Origin: Mesorhizobium sp.
GTDB taxonomy: Bacteria > Pseudomonadota > Alphaproteobacteria > Rhizobiales > Rhizobiaceae
Length of the DNA: 64,000 bases
Assembly: GCA_004963905.1 (NCBI GenBank)
Contig: SUGL01000003.1
Coordinates: forward strand, 62,001-126,000
Direction of reading: 5' to 3'
Below are positions 37,320 to 45,960 of this stretch, one piece after another. Both the position numbers and the translations under genes were made by a program. Below the pieces are notes generated by a model, which had not been told where the DNA came from, searched no databases, and was given only the letters and a program-made list of their open reading frames with translations. Numbering within the stretch: the first letter of the stretch is position 1; every line of letters begins with the position of its first letter.

Positions 37320-37853
37320 ATGGCCGACGACCACATCCGCTACGACATTCTGGCCCAGGAGGCATTGCGCGGTGTCATGCGCAAGGTCCTGGCCGAAGTC
37401 GCGCGCACCGGCCTTCCCGGCAATCATCATTTCTTCATCACCTTCCTCACCGGCGCGCCCGGCGTGCGCATTTCCTCACGGCTGCGCGAGCGCTATCCGG
37501 AGCAGATGACCATCGTCATCCAATTCCAGTATTGGGACCTGAAGGTGACCGATACCGGTTTCGAGGTTGGACTCTCCTTCTCCGACGTGCCTGAAAAGCT
37601 CGAGATCCCCTTCTCCGCCGTACGCGGTTTCTACGATCCTTCGGTGAATTTCGAGCTCGAATTCGACGTCAAGGCCGAGGGTATTGCGGAAGACGACGCT
37701 GCCACGCCGGCCGCGGAGCCGATCGCGGTAGTGACCGAAAAGAAAACGGAATCGAAGAAGAAGGCCGCCGAGACCGAAAAGAAGCCTGCCGTGGCTGATA
37801 CCGGCGGCAAAAGCGCCGACGTGGTTTCGCTCGACGCCTTCCGCAAGAAGTGA
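37320..37853 (+). CDS. sspB: ClpXP adaptor SspB, alphaproteobacterial type
   Basis: Adaptor that delivers ssrA-tagged proteins to ClpXP. From ATG 37320, 177 residues: the fold domain (about 1-125; IRYDILAQEALRGVMRKVLAEV, then FFITFLTGAPGVRISSRLRERYPEQMTIVIQ), an acidic/Lys-rich flexible linker, and a short C-terminal ClpX-docking peptide (VVSLDAFRKK). The gene for tmRNA, which makes the tag, lies 3 kb upstream. No clear SD precedes the ATG. It is followed after 8 nt by the DUF4169 protein. Confidence 0.93.
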   Translation: MADDHIRYDILAQEALRGVMRKVLAEVARTGLPGNHHFFITFLTGAPGVRISSRLRERYPEQMTIVIQFQYWDLKVTDTGFEVGLSFSDVPEKLEIPFSAVRGFYDPSVNFELEFDVKAEGIAEDDAATPAAEPIAVVTEKKTESKKKAAETEKKPAVADTGGKSADVVSLDAFRKK

Positions 37854-37861
37854 CCGGGGAC

Positions 37862-38059
37862 ATGGGCGAGGTCGTCAATCTCCGCCGGGCCCGCAAGCAG
37901 AAAGCGCGCAACGAGAAGGAACGCCTGGCCGGCGAGAACCGCGCATTGCACGGTCGAACCAAGGCCGAGCGCGAGCGCGACCGGCTGACGTCCGACAGGG
38001 CGGAAAGATTCATGGACGGCCATCGCCGCGAAAAGTCCGGCGATCCGGACGGAAGCTGA
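37862..38059 (+). CDS. DUF4169-family small protein
   Basis: A 65-residue, very charged protein (MGEVVNLRRARKQKARNEKE and an HGRTKAERERD segment), matching DUF4169, whose genes regularly follow sspB in Hyphomicrobiales. Mostly helical and Arg/Lys/Glu-rich; no enzymatic motif. GGGGAC lies just upstream of ATG 37862. Function unknown; co-transcription with sspB and the ribbon-helix-helix gene is likely. Confidence 0.88.
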   Translation: MGEVVNLRRARKQKARNEKERLAGENRALHGRTKAERERDRLTSDRAERFMDGHRREKSGDPDGS

Positions 38060-38068
38060 GCGCCTCCG

Positions 38069-38296
38069 ATGGCCGCGGTCGAAAAGCGCTCGGTGACGAT
38101 CCGCGGCCACCGCACCAGCTTTTCCCTGGAACAACCTTTCTACGATGACCTCGTCACGATCGCGGCGCAACGCTCGATCTCGCTCGCGGCCCTCGTCGCC
38201 GAGATCGACGAAACGCGAACGCGCGACGCCAACCTTTCCTCCGCGCTGAGGCTCTATGTGCTGGCCTGGGCGAAGCGCGGCGGCAAGTCGCCTTGA
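38069..38296 (+). CDS. ribbon-helix-helix domain protein
   Basis: A 75-residue protein with the RHH_4 pattern: KRSVTIRGHRTSFSLEQPFYDDLVTIAAQRSISLAALVAEID. Commonly found third in the sspB-DUF4169-RHH cluster. DNA binding is expected from the fold; the target is unknown. It begins 9 nt after the previous stop and ends 6 nt before the convergent ClC gene. Confidence 0.9.
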   Translation: MAAVEKRSVTIRGHRTSFSLEQPFYDDLVTIAAQRSISLAALVAEIDETRTRDANLSSALRLYVLAWAKRGGKSP

Positions 38297-38302
38297 AAGG
38301 CC

Positions 38303-40108
38303 TTACGCCGCGGTATCGCCGATGCTTTGCGGTGCCCTGCGCTTGCCGCCAAAGCTGAGCAAGGCGGAACGGTCGCGTTCCTCCGCCTGCTTTTTCGAGC
38401 GCACCCGCATCAGATCCTTCCAGCCGACATAGCCGACCAGCCGCGCATCCTCGCGCGAGACGACCGGCAGATGCGAAACGTTGGCGGTGAGCAGCTTGTC
38501 GGACAGTCCCTCAAGATATTCGTCCGGATAGGCGAGCGTGACCTTGCTGCCCGCGAGCAATTCACCGAGCGTCGCCTTGCGGTGCATGCCGGCGCGCCGC
38601 CAGCGCAGGATTGCCGGCGGATCGATGAGGCCGAGCACATGGGCCTCCTCGTCGATCACCGGGAAGCTCGGATGCCGCGTGTCCGGAGCGGTGAGGAAAG
38701 CCGCCGCGCCGTGCAGCGTCATGGTCGCCGGCACGCTCTCGACCTCGGTGGTCATCACCTCGCGCACCCTGGTCAAAGCGAAGGGATCGACGCGGTATTC
38801 GCGAACCAGGTGATGCCCCCGCCGCGCCACCTTTTCGGTCAGGATCGAGCGCTTCATCAAAAGCACGGTGACGGCATGGGCGGTTGCGCAGGCTGCGATC
38901 AGCGGCACCAGAACATGGGTATTGCCGGTGAGCTCGACCGCGAAGAAGGTCGCGGTCAGCGGCGCGCGCATGGTGCCGCCCATGGTCGCGGCCATCGCCA
39001 GCAGCGGCCAGAAACCTGGCGTCGCCTCGGGCAGGATGCCGGCCAGCACCGCACCCATCGCGCCGCCCATGATCAGGAGCGGCGCCAGCACGCCGCCGGA
39101 GGTTCCGGAACCCAGTGCTACCGACCAGATGATGGCCTTCACCATCAGAAGCATCAGCGCTTCCGCCGCAAGGACATGGCCGTCGAGCATATTGGCGATG
39201 TTGTCGTAGCCGACGCCGAGCGCCTGCGGCTCGATCAGCCCGCCGATGCCGACAGCGAGGCCGCCGATCATCGGCCACCACATCCAGTGTATCGGCAGCT
39301 TCTGAAAGGCGTCCTCGCAGGCATAGACCAATTGCGTCAGCAGGCCCGAAAGCAGGCCGGCGGCAATGCCGACCAGCATCCAGCCGCCCAACCCGGCGAT
39401 CGATGCCTCCATGCTGCCCGAAAACGGAAAGATCGGCCCCGGCAGATGCAGCAAGGTGCGTTCGACTTCCGCGACGATCGCGGCAACGGCGACCGGAATG
39501 AAGCTGCGCGGCGTCCATTCGAACAGCAGCAGCTCGACGGCGAGCATGATTGCCGCGATCGGCGTTCCGAAGACGGTCGTCATGCCGGCCGCGGCACCCG
39601 CCACCAGCAGCGTCTTGCGCTCATTGTCGCTGACCGGCAGCATCTGCGCGATCAGCGAGCCGATGGCACCGCCGGTCATGATGATCGGGCCCTCGGCGCC
39701 GAACGGTCCGCCCGAACCGATCGAGATCGCCGACGACAGCGGCTTCAGCACGGCGACCTTAGCGTCGAGCCGCGAGCGGCCGAGCAGGATCGCCTCGATG
39801 GCTTCGGGAATGCCGTGGCCGCGGATCTTCTCGCTGCCGAAACGCGCCATCAGCCCGATGATCAGCGCGCCGATCACCGGCACGATCACGGCGGCAAGCC
39901 CAAGCGGCGTGTCCTCGAGCCTGAGCTCGGCCAGCGTGAACTGGCCGAAATAGGCGATGTTGGTGGCAAGCCGGATGAGCTTCAACAGCACGATGCCGGC
40001 AAACAGCCCGGCGGTCGCGACCACGACCGCGATGGCGGCGATGAGCAACACCCTTGGATCAGTGGTGAAGTCGCGGAGATGGCCGTTTCCGGCATGAGCG
40101 GATTTCAT
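38303..40108 (-). CDS. ClC-family chloride channel/transporter with CBS pair
   Basis: Voltage-gated-type anion channel or Cl-/H+ exchanger, 601 residues from ATG 40108. ClC selectivity motifs are visible: GSGGPFGAEGPIIMTG (GxFxP-like, in the first half) and GTSGGVLAPLLIMGG in the second. The C-terminal 130 residues hold two CBS domains (VREVMTTEVESVPATMTLHG and later LSDKLLTANVSHLPVVSREDARLVGYVG). A longer start would cover the MarR operator, so the shorter one is used. Controlled, with MarR, from the divergent gap. Confidence 0.93.
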   Translation of the reverse strand: MKSAHAGNGHLRDFTTDPRVLLIAAIAVVVATAGLFAGIVLLKLIRLATNIAYFGQFTLAELRLEDTPLGLAAVIVPVIGALIIGLMARFGSEKIRGHGIPEAIEAILLGRSRLDAKVAVLKPLSSAISIGSGGPFGAEGPIIMTGGAIGSLIAQMLPVSDNERKTLLVAGAAAGMTTVFGTPIAAIMLAVELLLFEWTPRSFIPVAVAAIVAEVERTLLHLPGPIFPFSGSMEASIAGLGGWMLVGIAAGLLSGLLTQLVYACEDAFQKLPIHWMWWPMIGGLAVGIGGLIEPQALGVGYDNIANMLDGHVLAAEALMLLMVKAIIWSVALGSGTSGGVLAPLLIMGGAMGAVLAGILPEATPGFWPLLAMAATMGGTMRAPLTATFFAVELTGNTHVLVPLIAACATAHAVTVLLMKRSILTEKVARRGHHLVREYRVDPFALTRVREVMTTEVESVPATMTLHGAAAFLTAPDTRHPSFPVIDEEAHVLGLIDPPAILRWRRAGMHRKATLGELLAGSKVTLAYPDEYLEGLSDKLLTANVSHLPVVSREDARLVGYVGWKDLMRVRSKKQAEERDRSALLSFGGKRRAPQSIGDTAA

Positions 40109-40156
40109 TGGCGAGCTTTCTGGCGGCGCAGAGCCGTCCGGTTGTCGGGCGGCTAC

Positions 40157-40173
40157 ATATCGTAACACGATAT
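40157..40173. promoter_or_regulatory. MarR operator between the ClC and MarR genes
   Basis: ATATCGT-AAC-ACGATAT, a perfect palindrome with 7-bp arms and a 3-bp spacer. Length and composition are typical of MarR-family operators, and the divergent neighbour encodes a MarR protein. Confidence 0.75.
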
Positions 40174-40292
40174 AATTCTTCAAGACTGTTTTCGACCGCC
40201 ATGCGCGTCATTTTGGTCGCGGATCGCGTCAGGCCGCCGTGACTTTCGTGGGAGCAGTTGAGCTTTCCCAGGAAAGGCCCATAAGTCGAGGA

Positions 40293-40724
40293 ATGACGCA
40301 TCCGCAAAAACCGCGCCCCGCCATCAGCCAGGCCGACTACCAGCGGCTTTCCGAATTCCGCTACCTGATCCGCCGTTTCCTGGAATTCAGCCAGTTGCAG
40401 GCGAATGAGGCGGGCCTGACGCCGCGCCAACACCAGGCGCTGCTGGCGATCAAGGGTTATCCCGGCGGCGGACCCATGGCGGTCGGCGACCTGGCGGAGC
40501 GGCTGCGCATCCGCCATCACAGCGCCGTCGAACTGGTGAACCGCCTGAGCGAGGCGGGATTGGTCACAAGGGATCAGGACAAGGCCGACCATCGCCGCGT
40601 GCTCCTGCAGCTCACCCCCCTTGCCGACGATCGCCTGGCCGAATTGTCGGCTGCCCATCTCGACGAGCTTTCGCGGATCGAGCCCATGCTCAAGCGCCTG
40701 CTCTTTCGTCAGGAGCCGTCCTGA
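40293..40724 (+). CDS. MarR-family transcriptional regulator
   Basis: A 143-residue winged-HTH regulator. The core GLTPRQHQALLAIKGYPGGGPMAVGDLAERLRIRHHSAVELVNRLSEAGLVTRDQDKADHRRVLLQLT shows helix-turn-helix and wing. I use ATG 40293, preceded by CGAGGA. Divergent from the ClC channel with a perfect palindrome between, so it very likely represses that channel and itself. The signal is unknown. Confidence 0.92.
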   Translation: MTHPQKPRPAISQADYQRLSEFRYLIRRFLEFSQLQANEAGLTPRQHQALLAIKGYPGGGPMAVGDLAERLRIRHHSAVELVNRLSEAGLVTRDQDKADHRRVLLQLTPLADDRLAELSAAHLDELSRIEPMLKRLLFRQEPS

Positions 40725-40774
40725 ACGACGAGCGTGGCCGAATGCCAGACCTGCGGCTTCCTGGTGGATGAGCC

Positions 40775-43700
40775 TTAACCGCCGTCCAGCGACTTCAGCA
40801 GATTCTCGATGGTGAAGGGGTTGGCCTTGGGTTTCGCTGGCAGCGGAGCGGAGTTCTCGTTGACGCCGGGAAGCGACCGGTCGACCTTCGGCGCCTGCTC
40901 AGCCGCCTTGCGCTCGGCTTCCAGTCTCGCCTGCTCGGCCTTCTTGCGGTCGGCTTCCTGCTTTGCCTGCTCCGCCTTCTTGCGGTCGGCCTCGGCCTGC
41001 GCCTTTGCCGCTTCATCGGCTGCCTGCTGTTCGGCCCTGGCCTTCGCATCGGCTTCGGCCTGGGCCTTCGCGTCGGCCTCCGCCTTGGCACGCGCCTCGG
41101 CCTCGGCCTGAGCCTTGGCATCAGCCTCGGCCTTGGCCCTTGCCTCTTCTTCCGCCTTCGCTTGCGCCTCAGCCTCTGCTTGCGCTTGCGCCTCCGCTTC
41201 GGCTTTCGCCCTGGCCTCAGCCTCGGCCTTCTGCCGCGCCTCTTCCTCCTGCCGGCGCAATTCCTCGGCCGCCCGGTCGCGCTCGGTCTGCAGCGCAGCG
41301 TAATAGCGCACCTCGCGCCGCAGCCTCTGCTTCTCGAGCAATTCCGCCTGCATCGCTTCGACCCGCTGCTGCTCCTTCTCCAGCGCGCGCTGTGTCAGGA
41401 ACTGCGCCAGTGGCGCGCTGTCGAACTGAAGCGCCGTTGCCCCGAGCGGGCCGGCGAGACTGAAATTCACGGCCGGTTCGGAGCCGACCAGCGCCTCGTC
41501 GCCCGGTCGGTAGGTGATCGAGCCGCTGGCAGCCACGCTGCTCGCATCGAGATTGGCGGTGACGTCCGCCGACAGCGTCGCCGCCGGATTGTCGAGGCTG
41601 ATCGGCGGTGCTCGCAGCGTGCCGTTGGCGACGGTGAAGGCGATATCGGTGTCGCCGGCCGCAAAACTTCCCTGCCCGGCGATCTGTGGCGCGAAGCCGC
41701 CGGTCTTGGCGGCATCGATGTCGCGCCCGATCGCATCGGCCTTGGCGATGATGGCGGCAAAGGCGTCGGGATTGATGCCGCCAATGGTCAGTCCTTTCAG
41801 TGCCGCGGTGCCGGACCCCGACAAAGCGGCAATCATGGCGTCCACGGACTTGCCGCTGGTCGACAGCGCGGCCGAAATGTCGCCGCTGCCGCTGATGCCG
41901 GCATCCGGCAGCACTGCGGTAAGATCGCCGCCCGCAAGCTTCAATTGACCCGACAACAAGCCGGTGCCGTCCGTGTTCTTGAGCGCGAACCGGCCGGTCA
42001 GCGCGCCGCCGTAGAGTTTGGCCTTGAGGTCCGAGACATGGATGCCTTCCCGGTCAAGCTTCAGCGACAGCGCCGCATCATGCGCCGTGGCGAACGGTCC
42101 GGCGACAAGAGCCGCCGCGTTCAGGTCGAGATCGGCACTGAAAGGCAGCGTCGACTTCTGGCTGAACGGCGCCGTCGGCCAGCCACCGCCTTTCGCGGCA
42201 AGGAAGGACTGGTCGCCGAACAGCGACACCGCCAGCGGGTCGAGGTCGAGCTCTTCGAGCGCCAGCGCGCCGGCAATATGCGGCAGCCCGTCCTTGCTGT
42301 CGACATTGACGTCGCCGGACACCGCCGCCTTGTTGATGGCGCCGCTCAGCCCGCTCAGCACCAAAAGCCCATTGCCGAAATCGGCGTCGGCGGCGAGCGT
42401 TGTCGAGGTGCCGGTTCCCATGCCGGGCAGCCCGACGCCGGTCGTCATCAGCCATGGCTCGATATCGGCGGCGTCGAGGTTGACCTTGCCCTTGGCAGTG
42501 GCGCCTTGCTCCGTCTCGGCGACTGTCCCGTCGAAGCTCACCCTGAAATCGTCGGCCGTCAGGTTGAAGCTGGTCGCCAGCCCGCCGCCCAGCGAGCCTT
42601 TCGCCGTGACATCGGTGGTTGCCTGTCCAAGCATGCCGAGCGGCAGCGCCGGCAGGCCGTAAAGCGCGAGCAGCGTGGCGGCATTCTGGTTCCTGGCATT
42701 GAAGGTGATCGACACCGGCGCATCGAGAAGCCAGTCCGGTGTTCCCCTGCCCGAGAGCGACGCCGAGAAGGCGGAACCGCCGGCCTTGCCCTGCGCCGAC
42801 AGCGCGAGCCCGGTGGTGCCGTCGCCATTGTCGGCGGCGCTTGTCACCAGGTCGATGCGGGCGTCCTGGAACAGTTCCGGATAGGCGGCCGCGCGGGCGG
42901 CCAGGCCCTTCAAAACCTGATTGTCCGGATAATGCTGCGCCGCGACGTCGATGAGCGGCTTGAGATCGACGGCCACGACGGATGCGTCGAGCTTGCCCGT
43001 CGGGCTTTCCGGAAAGTCCTTGATCCGCCCCGTGGCGCTGATCGATGCGCCGGCAAGCCCGCCGATCGAGAGCCGGTCGATCTCGAGCAGGCCCTGGCGC
43101 AGCCGCAACGCCGTATCCACCGTGTCGGCTGTCAGTCCGGCGGCGCTGACCGGACCTGCCTTGATCTGGAAATCGAGGTCGCGGTCGGCGAAGCGGTTGG
43201 CGCCCTTGTCGCTGACGAAGATCGAGGCGAAGGCCGCCAGCCCGTCGACGTCGAGCTCGCCGCCCGCCAGTTGCATCAGCACGGAGGGCCTTGCGCCGTC
43301 GGGCTGGCTGGAATCGATGCGGCCGGAAAATTTGGCCTTGCCGAGGATGAGCTCGAGGTCGCTGAAGGACTGCCGGTTCTCGCTGAGATCGACCTTGGCC
43401 TTGAAGCCCGCCGCCGGCAGACGCCGGATTGCCTCGTCGACATCCTTCGACAGCCAGGCGGCGAAACCGGATGGCTGCCCCACGGCAAGCAGTAAGGAGC
43501 CGGTGAAGCCGAAATGGTCCTCGACGCTCAGCATGCCGTCGGCCTCGAGCGTTGCCCGGCCCGGCAGCGTCGCGGCAAGCGACTTCACCGACCAGCCGCC
43601 CTCGACCGGCTCCGCCGAAAGCCGCACGTCGCGCACCGTCGTGTCGCCTGCCACCACCGCCGGCAGCCTGACTTCGACCCTGCCCGGTATCGTCGGCTTC

Positions 43701-44776
43701 GGCATGTGCTGAAGCGTCTGCTCGAACGCCGCGATGCGCTGGTCGAGCGTCAGCCCGGTTCCGGCGGACGCGCCCACCGCCTCGTCGAACTGCACCTGCG
43801 CGCCGCTGGCCTCGATCGAGAAATGCGGCTTGAGGCCGAGATCGACCGAGGCCTTGCCATCGGCGGTATAGGGATCGTCGAGCGGCCCGGTTTCGAAGCG
43901 GAATTCGTCGACGTTGAGCTTCTGGTGGTCGAGCGCGAACTTGCCGTTCAGCCGGAAGCCCGGATCGGGCTTGCCGGCGCTGGCCTTGACCGGTTCGCCA
44001 TCGGCCCCGCGCGGTTCGACCGAGCTCGCTTCGGCCCTGTCTGCGTTTGCGATCTTGAACTGGCCGGAATAGACGGCCGCGCCCTTGACGATGCCGGCAT
44101 TGCCATCGGTCTCGAAGGCCAAAGGGTAGGCGTCTGGATCGGCCTTCACGCGTAGCCGCATCTGGCCGTCTGCCTCCACCTTGCCGGTGGAGGCAGAGAC
44201 TTCCGTGCGCATGCCATCGAAGCGCAGCCTGCCATCCATCCGCCATGGACCAGCGAGCGACTTGGCGGAAATCGTCGAGTCGATCTCGCTAATCAGGTGA
44301 CTGCGCCCGCCGGCGGCATGGCGCAGCTCGATCTGCCCTTCGGTCACCGTCAGCTTCTCGATCGCGATCTGGCTCGGATTGAATGGCGTCGACGGCCGGA
44401 TAGCCCAGTCGACCGTGCCGTCGCCGGCGACGTCGATGGTCGCCTTTGGATGCACCAGCCGCATGTCGAAAATCAGCAGCTCGCCACGCAGGAATGGCGC
44501 CAGCTCCGCATCCATGGAGAAGGTCTCGACCGTCATCGCCGGCTGGCCTCCAGGACCGCCGGCGACCTCCACGTTCGAGAAGGTCACCGAAGGGAACGGC
44601 AAAAGCCGCGCGGTCGCATCGCCCTTCACCGTCACCTTGCGGCCGAGGATCGTGCTCGCCTCGCGTTCGAAATCGGCGCGGTAGCTGGTCCAGTCGATGA
44701 AATACGGCACCACCAGCGCCGCGCAAAGCACCAGCACAAATAAGCCACCGAAGATCACGAACAGGCGAGCGAGCAT
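40775..44776 (-). CDS. giant AsmA-family protein with TolA-like C-terminal helix
   Basis: 1333 residues. One N-terminal membrane helix (2-28) followed by the AsmA N-domain (PYFIDWTSYRADFEREASTILGRKV) and a very long beta-rich periplasmic body, with an AsmA_2 domain (GSGTAALKGLTIGGINPDAFA) near 990-1130. AsmA-like proteins are bridge-like carriers of lipids between inner and outer membranes. Residues about 1140-1310 form an Ala/Glu/Lys-rich repeat (units such as EARAKAEADAKAQAEA), a long single helix like TolA domain II; this tail is unusual for the family. A short Pro-rich end follows. No neighbour is obviously linked. Confidence 0.92.
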   Translation of the reverse strand: MLARLFVIFGGLFVLVLCAALVVPYFIDWTSYRADFEREASTILGRKVTVKGDATARLLPFPSVTFSNVEVAGGPGGQPAMTVETFSMDAELAPFLRGELLIFDMRLVHPKATIDVAGDGTVDWAIRPSTPFNPSQIAIEKLTVTEGQIELRHAAGGRSHLISEIDSTISAKSLAGPWRMDGRLRFDGMRTEVSASTGKVEADGQMRLRVKADPDAYPLAFETDGNAGIVKGAAVYSGQFKIANADRAEASSVEPRGADGEPVKASAGKPDPGFRLNGKFALDHQKLNVDEFRFETGPLDDPYTADGKASVDLGLKPHFSIEASGAQVQFDEAVGASAGTGLTLDQRIAAFEQTLQHMPKPTIPGRVEVRLPAVVAGDTTVRDVRLSAEPVEGGWSVKSLAATLPGRATLEADGMLSVEDHFGFTGSLLLAVGQPSGFAAWLSKDVDEAIRRLPAAGFKAKVDLSENRQSFSDLELILGKAKFSGRIDSSQPDGARPSVLMQLAGGELDVDGLAAFASIFVSDKGANRFADRDLDFQIKAGPVSAAGLTADTVDTALRLRQGLLEIDRLSIGGLAGASISATGRIKDFPESPTGKLDASVVAVDLKPLIDVAAQHYPDNQVLKGLAARAAAYPELFQDARIDLVTSAADNGDGTTGLALSAQGKAGGSAFSASLSGRGTPDWLLDAPVSITFNARNQNAATLLALYGLPALPLGMLGQATTDVTAKGSLGGGLATSFNLTADDFRVSFDGTVAETEQGATAKGKVNLDAADIEPWLMTTGVGLPGMGTGTSTTLAADADFGNGLLVLSGLSGAINKAAVSGDVNVDSKDGLPHIAGALALEELDLDPLAVSLFGDQSFLAAKGGGWPTAPFSQKSTLPFSADLDLNAAALVAGPFATAHDAALSLKLDREGIHVSDLKAKLYGGALTGRFALKNTDGTGLLSGQLKLAGGDLTAVLPDAGISGSGDISAALSTSGKSVDAMIAALSGSGTAALKGLTIGGINPDAFAAIIAKADAIGRDIDAAKTGGFAPQIAGQGSFAAGDTDIAFTVANGTLRAPPISLDNPAATLSADVTANLDASSVAASGSITYRPGDEALVGSEPAVNFSLAGPLGATALQFDSAPLAQFLTQRALEKEQQRVEAMQAELLEKQRLRREVRYYAALQTERDRAAEELRRQEEEARQKAEAEARAKAEAEAQAQAEAEAQAKAEEEARAKAEADAKAQAEAEARAKAEADAKAQAEADAKARAEQQAADEAAKAQAEADRKKAEQAKQEADRKKAEQARLEAERKAAEQAPKVDRSLPGVNENSAPLPAKPKANPFTIENLLKSLDGG

Positions 44777-44983
44777 CTGCTCCAGAGCGTAGGATTAAAG
44801 TCAGCCGCACTCTACCCGCATCCGCGTGTCGATAAAGAGGCAATTCGCCTATGCCATCGCGTCAAACACAGGGGCCGCAGTTGCGCGATCGCCGACGGTC
44901 GCGATATCGTTTCGGCATCCTGCCCAAGCGGCTTGCCTCTGGCCGCTACCCACTTTGAGCCAACTAGAAGCGGAGCATTCCCG

Positions 44984-45952
44984 ATGTCAGGCAAGAACTG
45001 GGACAGGGTGCCGATCGACGCGCAGAGCGTCGATGCTCCGCTGTCGCTCGCCGCGGTTTTCCTGGTCGTGACAGTAGGCAGCGATCATGCGGCCCTCGCC
45101 AAGGTGGCCTCGGTGCTTGGCGCGCTTGACGACCTCGTCAAGAATGTCGGCTTCCGCGACCTGTCCGGTCGCCTGTCGTGCATTGCCGGCATCGGCGCCG
45201 ACCTTTGGGCGCGCCTTTCCCCGGACCGGCGGCCGCGCGAGCTGAAAGCCTTTGCGCCGGTCAAGGGGCCGGTGCATGCGGCGCCGTCCACGCCCGGCGA
45301 CCTCCTCTTCCACATCCGCGCCGAACGCTCCGACATGTGCTTCGAGTTCGAGCGCATCCTGCTCGGCAGCCTGGGCGGCAGCGTGACCGTCGTCGACGAG
45401 GTTACCGGCTTTCGCTATTTCGACGCGCGAGACCTGCTCGGCTTCGTCGACGGCACCGCCAATCCGACCGGTCTCGACCTGCCGACCTCTGCCCTTGTCG
45501 GCGACGAGGACACCGACTTCGCCGGCGGCAGCTACGTCGTCGTCCAGAAATATTTGCACGACATGGCCGCCTGGGCGGAAACGCCGACGCACGTCCAGGA
45601 GGAGATCATCGGCCGCACCAAGATCGACAACATCGAGATCGATGACGACGACAAGCCGCGCAAGTCGCACAAGTCACTGGCCACCATCGAGGACGACGCC
45701 GGCAACGAATACGACATCCTGCGCGACAACATGCCTTTCGGCCGGCCGGGCCAGAAGGAGTTCGGAACCTATTTTATCGGTTACACCCGCTATCTGTGGG
45801 TGATCGAGAAAATGCTGCAGCGCATGTATGTCGGCGAGCCGCCGGGCGCCTACGACCGGCTGCTCGACTTCTCGACACCGCACACCGGCACGACCTTCTT
45901 CGTGCCGACCCGGCCAATGCTGCAAAAGCTTGCCGAGGGGGCGGCGGACTAG
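44984..45952 (+). CDS. Dyp-type peroxidase
   Basis: Haem peroxidase of 322 residues. The family motif with the distal Asp is present (LGFVDGTANPTG), and a conserved Arg lies in RYLWVIEKMLQRM. Closest in pattern to the class B/YfeX group, which oxidises porphyrinogens and dyes with H2O2. No Tat or Sec signal is visible, so it is cytoplasmic unless packed in an encapsulin shell, and no encapsulin gene is adjacent. A longer start at 44933 is possible but lacks support. Confidence 0.93.
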   Translation: MSGKNWDRVPIDAQSVDAPLSLAAVFLVVTVGSDHAALAKVASVLGALDDLVKNVGFRDLSGRLSCIAGIGADLWARLSPDRRPRELKAFAPVKGPVHAAPSTPGDLLFHIRAERSDMCFEFERILLGSLGGSVTVVDEVTGFRYFDARDLLGFVDGTANPTGLDLPTSALVGDEDTDFAGGSYVVVQKYLHDMAAWAETPTHVQEEIIGRTKIDNIEIDDDDKPRKSHKSLATIEDDAGNEYDILRDNMPFGRPGQKEFGTYFIGYTRYLWVIEKMLQRMYVGEPPGAYDRLLDFSTPHTGTTFFVPTRPMLQKLAEGAAD

Positions 45953-45960
45953 TCCCCAAA

